Assembly: GCA_021325215.1 (NCBI GenBank)
Contig: JAJPHO010000173.1
Location: 1-35,911, forward strand
Length of the DNA: 35,911 nucleotides
Direction: 5' to 3'
Origin: Alphaproteobacteria bacterium
GTDB lineage: Bacteria; Pseudomonadota; Alphaproteobacteria; Rhodospirillales; Magnetospirillaceae
Both the position numbers and the translations under genes were made by a program. Under the pieces are notes generated by a model, which was given only the letters and a program-made list of their open reading frames with translations, was not told the origin of the DNA and did no database searches. This document shows positions 33,494-35,911 of the stretch, piece after piece. Position 1 is the first letter of the stretch. Each line of letters starts with the position of its first letter.

Positions 33494-34284
33494 GCGCGGG
33501 CCTGGGCCGCGGCGAGCAGCTTGCGGCTCGACTGCATGATGGTGTCGAGCACCTGCGTGTTGATGGCCGCCGACAGATCGTTGGCGGCCTCCCGCAGCGG
33601 CTGTTTCGAGGTGGACCGGGCGAGATTTTCGAGGGACGGGATCAGTTCCTTGAAAGCCGCGGGATTGCCGGCTTTCAGCGCAAAGGCCAGCTGGTCGAGG
33701 CTGCATTCCATCTTGGCGCTTTTGACCGCCTCGGCGCTGCTGCTGATGGCGTGCTTGTAGACGTCCGGATCGGTGTTGCCGGCCAGCGGATTGGGCGCTT
33801 CGACGTAGCGCGGCGGCTGCGCGCCGGGCCGCAGCGAATCGCGCCGGTCGGGGCCGACATAATTGCGGGTGACGATGAAGGGCTTCCGACCGGCGGCGAG
33901 CCGTTCGATCTTGGAGAACAGATCAGCGATGGAAACCGGCACCAGCACCACCGCATCGGGGCCGCAATCGATCAGCGCCCGCAGATCCTGCTCGGTCTGC
34001 TGGTGGGCCAGGGCCAGCACCAGCGGGAAGGGATGGGCATGGATGACGCCGTAACGGATGTCGCGGATCAGCGAGCCGGTCGGGAGTTCGGCCAGCAGAT
34101 CGTCGAGGACCAGGATGTCGATCGTTTCGGCCGTGACCGTTTCGGTGAGCGACTTCAGATCGGCGGGCACGCGAATCTCGCCGACGCCGCGATGGCGGAA
34201 CTCGTCGGTCATCGCCCTCCGCACGAGGGGATTGCCGATCGCGAGAACGATGGTGCCGCAGTGCAATTCCAATGCTTTCGCCAT
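33490..34284 (-). CDS. Degenerate receiver-domain protein (pseudo-response regulator)
   Basis: 264 residues. Residues about 10-125 have the CheY-like fold pattern: [15 protein letters not shown], then [19 protein letters not shown], and [18 protein letters not shown]. The phospho-accepting Asp is present, but the N-terminal acidic pair is replaced by GNP and the Lys before the Pro is replaced by Val, so phosphorylation looks impaired. RNYVGPDRR near 140 is a motif of alphaproteobacterial receiver proteins. The C-terminal third is helical. Good ribosome site (GAGGGACAGG). Convergent with cusA, with which the ends overlap by 2-3 bases. Function unknown; perhaps an adaptor. Confidence 0.8.
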   Translation of the reverse strand: MAKALELHCGTIVLAIGNPLVRRAMTDEFRHRGVGEIRVPADLKSLTETVTAETIDILVLDDLLAELPTGSLIRDIRYGVIHAHPFPLVLALAHQQTEQDLRALIDCGPDAVVLVPVSIADLFSKIERLAAGRKPFIVTRNYVGPDRRDSLRPGAQPPRYVEAPNPLAGNTDPDVYKHAISSSAEAVKSAKMECSLDQLAFALKAGNPAAFKELIPSLENLARSTSKQPLREAANDLSAAINTQVLDTIMQSSRKLLAAAQARA

Positions 34285-34394
34285 TGCCTGTCCCTCGAAT
34301 TATCAGGGGTAGGGAGGGGAAAAAGCTTGCTCGGGGGCGTTGCCGCCCCTCGTTCAACTGGGCATATTTTCAGAGATCAACGGATGCCGATGGC

Positions 34395-34400
34395 TATAAT
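34395..34400 (+). promoter_or_regulatory. Minus-10 box of the TerB-like gene
   Basis: TATAAT, a perfect minus-10 consensus, 44 bases before the GTG start. A clear minus-35 is not seen at the normal spacing. Predicted start near 34407. Confidence 0.55.
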
Positions 34401-34443
34401 GAGAGTCCTATCTTAGCCGACTATCCCCAAACAAGGACTTCCT

Positions 34444-34902
34444 GTGTTCGATCAGATCTTCAAATTCCTCGGTGCCGACGATTCCAATCCCGCCGTCCGG
34501 CAGGAGGACGGTCCCCGCCTCGCCATCGCCGCGCTGCTGGTCGAGGCGGCGAAATCCGATGGCGTCTACAGCGATGGCGAACGCTATGTCGTGGCCGGCC
34601 TGCTGCGCCGCCTGTTCGGCGGTGCCGAGGCCGACGCCGAGCGTCTGGTCGACGGGGCGGAACATGCGCTCTCTCAATCAGTGCAATTGTTCCATTTTAC
34701 TCGTCCGATTGTCGAGCAGGTTCCACCCGAACAGCGAGTCCGCATCATCGAGCTGCTGTGGGAAACGGTCTATGCCGACCGCGTCCTGACCCCCGAGGAG
34801 GACAGCCTGGTGCGCCGGGTCGCCGGATTGCTCTATGTCTCCGACCGCGACCGCGGCGATGCGCGCTTGCGCGTATTGCAGAGACTCGGTATCAGCGTTT
34901 GA
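34444..34902 (+). CDS. TerB-like (DjlA-N) family protein
   Basis: 152 residues, all helical. Conserved pattern of this family: LAIAALLVEAAKSDGVYSDG with the acidic D-x-D-like site, then LLRRLFG, and in the second repeat RIIELLWETVYADRVLTPEE. The matched pair of helices with SDG and ADR/E acidic turns suggests metal binding, as in TerB. GTG 34444 has AAGGA eight bases upstream. A single gene, cytoplasmic. A role in envelope or stress response is only by family association. Confidence 0.87.
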   Translation: MFDQIFKFLGADDSNPAVRQEDGPRLAIAALLVEAAKSDGVYSDGERYVVAGLLRRLFGGAEADAERLVDGAEHALSQSVQLFHFTRPIVEQVPPEQRVRIIELLWETVYADRVLTPEEDSLVRRVAGLLYVSDRDRGDARLRVLQRLGISV

Positions 34903-34933
34903 CTTCCGCAGCGCGATAAGGCAGAAGGACGCC

Positions 34934-35082
34934 GCCGAACGGGAGAGACCAGTTTCCCTGGCGCCGAAGGAGCAACCGCCCCGGAAACTCTCAGGCCAAA
35001 GGACCTTCGGCACGACATTCTGGAAAGAGGCGCGCAAGCCGCGTCCGCCGACGGGATAACGATCTCAGGCAAATCGACAGAA
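34934..35082 (+). promoter_or_regulatory. Tandem glycine riboswitch
   Basis: Two adjoining aptamers. Aptamer I: P1 GCCGAA (34934-34939) with TTCGGC (35006-35011), GGGAGAGACC, GCCGAAGGAGCAA, GGAAACTCTCAGGCCAAAGG. Aptamer II: P1 TTCTG (35018-35022) with CAGAA (35078-35082), CTGGAAAGAGG, GATCTCAGGCAAATCGACAG. These are the consensus blocks of the gcvT element. Directly upstream of a TRIC/UPF0126 gene, a known glycine-riboswitch target. Confidence 0.94.
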
Positions 35083-35084
35083 GG

Positions 35085-35121
35085 GGCGCTTACCGCCGGA
35101 AATCCGGCTCATGGAGGCGCC
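35085..35121 (+). promoter_or_regulatory. Candidate riboswitch expression platform sequestering the ribosome site
   Basis: GGCGC (35085-35089) can pair with GCGCC (35117-35121), enclosing hairpin GCCGG/CCGGC (35095-35099, 35104-35108) and the GGAGG site (35113-35117). This would hide the ribosome site in one state. No T-run, so control is probably translational. Confidence 0.5.
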
Positions 35122-35122
35122 T

Positions 35123-35773
35123 GTGACATTCGAACCCCAGACCCTTGGTCATGACATCTTCACCGTGCTGGATGCCGCCGGCACCTTTGTTTTCGCCCTG
35201 AGCGGCGCGACCGCCGGCGCGCGGCGCGGCATGGATCTGTTCGGCGCGCTGCTGCTGGCCTTCGTCACCGCCGCCGCCGGCGGGGTGATGACCGACCTGC
35301 TGATCGGCGTGACGCCGCCCCATGCGCTGGCCTCGACCCGGCCGTTCCTGATCGCCATGGCCGGCGGCATGACCGGCTTCGTCTTCCTGCCGCATATCGA
35401 CCGCTTCAAGATCTCGGTGCTGCTGCTCGACACGATCGGGCTGGGCCTGTTCGCCGTGACCGGCGCCGGCAACGCCCTGTCGCACGGCATCGCGCCGCTG
35501 ATCGCGGCTTTGCTGGGCATGCTGACCGCCATCGGCGGCGGATTGATCCGCGACGTTCTGTCCGGCCAGGTGCCGGTGGTGCTGCGCGACGAGATCTACG
35601 CCTCCGCCGCCTTGCTGGGCGCCGGTGTCGTGGTGCTGGGGCAGGGACGGCTGCCGCCCGATCTGGTGGTGCTGACCGGCGCGTCGCTGTGCTGCGCGCT
35701 GCGCCTCGCGGCGGTCTTCCGGCGCTGGCGGCTGCCCGCCTGGCGCCAGCTTCCCGCCGCGAAGCAGCGCTAG
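35123..35773 (+). CDS. TRIC/UPF0126-family membrane protein (putative glycine-linked transporter)
   Basis: 216 residues from GTG 35123, which has GGAGG (35113-35117) at ideal spacing; ATG 35111 (220 residues) lacks a ribosome site. Two repeats of three helices plus one: first DAAGTFVFALSGATAGARRG with GMDLFGALLLAFVTAAAGGV, second LLDTIGLGLFAVTGAGNAL and LIAALLGMLTAIGGGLIRDV, with the conserved glycine-rich GGG-x-x-RD stretch. About seven membrane helices. Family members are trimeric cation channels or glycine-related transporters; the riboswitch supports glycine-dependent expression. The stop codon opens a hairpin (35771-35810). Confidence 0.92.
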   Translation: MTFEPQTLGHDIFTVLDAAGTFVFALSGATAGARRGMDLFGALLLAFVTAAAGGVMTDLLIGVTPPHALASTRPFLIAMAGGMTGFVFLPHIDRFKISVLLLDTIGLGLFAVTGAGNALSHGIAPLIAALLGMLTAIGGGLIRDVLSGQVPVVLRDEIYASAALLGAGVVVLGQGRLPPDLVVLTGASLCCALRLAAVFRRWRLPAWRQLPAAKQR

Positions 35774-35810
35774 ACAATCTTGCGACCTTACTGGGTCGCA
35801 AGGCTGTCTA
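35771..35810 (+). terminator. Hairpin overlapping the stop of the TRIC gene
   Basis: TAGACA/TGTCTA outer stem (35771-35776, 35805-35810), a 2x2 internal loop, then CTTGCGACC (35779-35787) with GGTCGCAAG (35794-35802). No T-run follows. It ends the transcript or protects its 3' end. Confidence 0.55.
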
Positions 35811-35911
35811 GAGTCCTATATGACGCATCGCCTCCGGCTCAGCGTATTCGCCGGACGACCGGCGCGGCGCCAGTCGGCGCCGTGAGCAGTATGCGATTCT
35901 AAGGGATCGCA
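35811..35911. other. Downstream intergenic DNA with a small palindrome
   Basis: 101 bases without a gene. CGGCGCC (35865-35871) and GGCGCCG (35876-35882) form a 7-bp hairpin. Nothing else is recognised; the next gene lies outside the window. Confidence 0.4.

Noticed and set aside
33200-34416. Apparent 3' extension of the RND pump frame giving a 1344-residue protein
   Set aside because: After 33199 it loses pump similarity and runs antisense through another good gene; it is an out-of-frame tail after the frameshift.
35811-35860. Possible second copy of the MITE (GCATCGCCTCCGGC resembles GCATCGCCTTCGGC at 17532-17545)
   Set aside because: Only a 14-base near match, with no terminal repeats or target duplication visible before the window ends.

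Overview
The window is about 36 kb of GC-rich DNA (roughly 65% G+C in genes, AT-rich only in some promoters) from an alphaproteobacterium. Supporting signs are an NdvB/ChvB-type cyclic glucan synthase, a FYDLN_acid family protein, a receiver-like protein with the RNYVGPDRR motif, and a Caulobacter/Xanthomonas-type TonB-dependent receptor. Rhodospirillales is my best guess from overall style, not proven. No tRNA, rRNA, CRISPR array, phage block or complete insertion sequence was seen.

Layout. 1-4062: C-terminal half of a cyclic beta-1,2-glucan synthase (5' end outside the window). 4063-5220: a lower-GC patch with one unrecognised gene. 5221-11098: a LysR regulator divergent from a five-gene redox operon (flavin monooxygenase, zinc-less quinone reductase, SDR, alpha/beta hydrolase, SDR), with hairpins at three gene junctions. 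11362-13776: a cold-stress-like group (CspA-type protein, a small unknown, a FYDLN protein, a DEAD-box helicase). 13645-15256 (minus): a small unknown protein and a membrane diguanylate cyclase whose 3' end overlaps the helicase. 15257-15575: a perfect FNR/FixK box followed by a terminator, a candidate small RNA. 15576-16106: inorganic pyrophosphatase.

16254-19474: a small membrane protein, two divergent lipoproteins separated by a 261-bp MITE-like palindromic element with TGA target duplications, and an MFS transporter. 19528-21559 (minus): an OmpR-type two-component system. Divergent from it is a compact operon of an 87-residue Cys-free peptide and two tandem, translationally coupled PIMT-like methyltransferases (21724-23696). 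This could be an undescribed peptide-modification (RiPP-like) or protein-repair system and is the main novelty candidate. It is followed by a TonB-dependent receptor, a YncE-like beta-propeller, a Cys/Met-rich periplasmic protein and a CusCBA-type metal efflux operon. The pump gene cusA has a frameshift near its 3' end.

33490-35911: a degenerate receiver protein, a TerB-like protein, and a tandem glycine riboswitch controlling a TRIC/UPF0126 membrane protein. A plausible reading of 19.5-33.5 kb is a sensor-controlled envelope module combining outer-membrane uptake, metal efflux and a modified peptide; the functional link is inference from gene order only.
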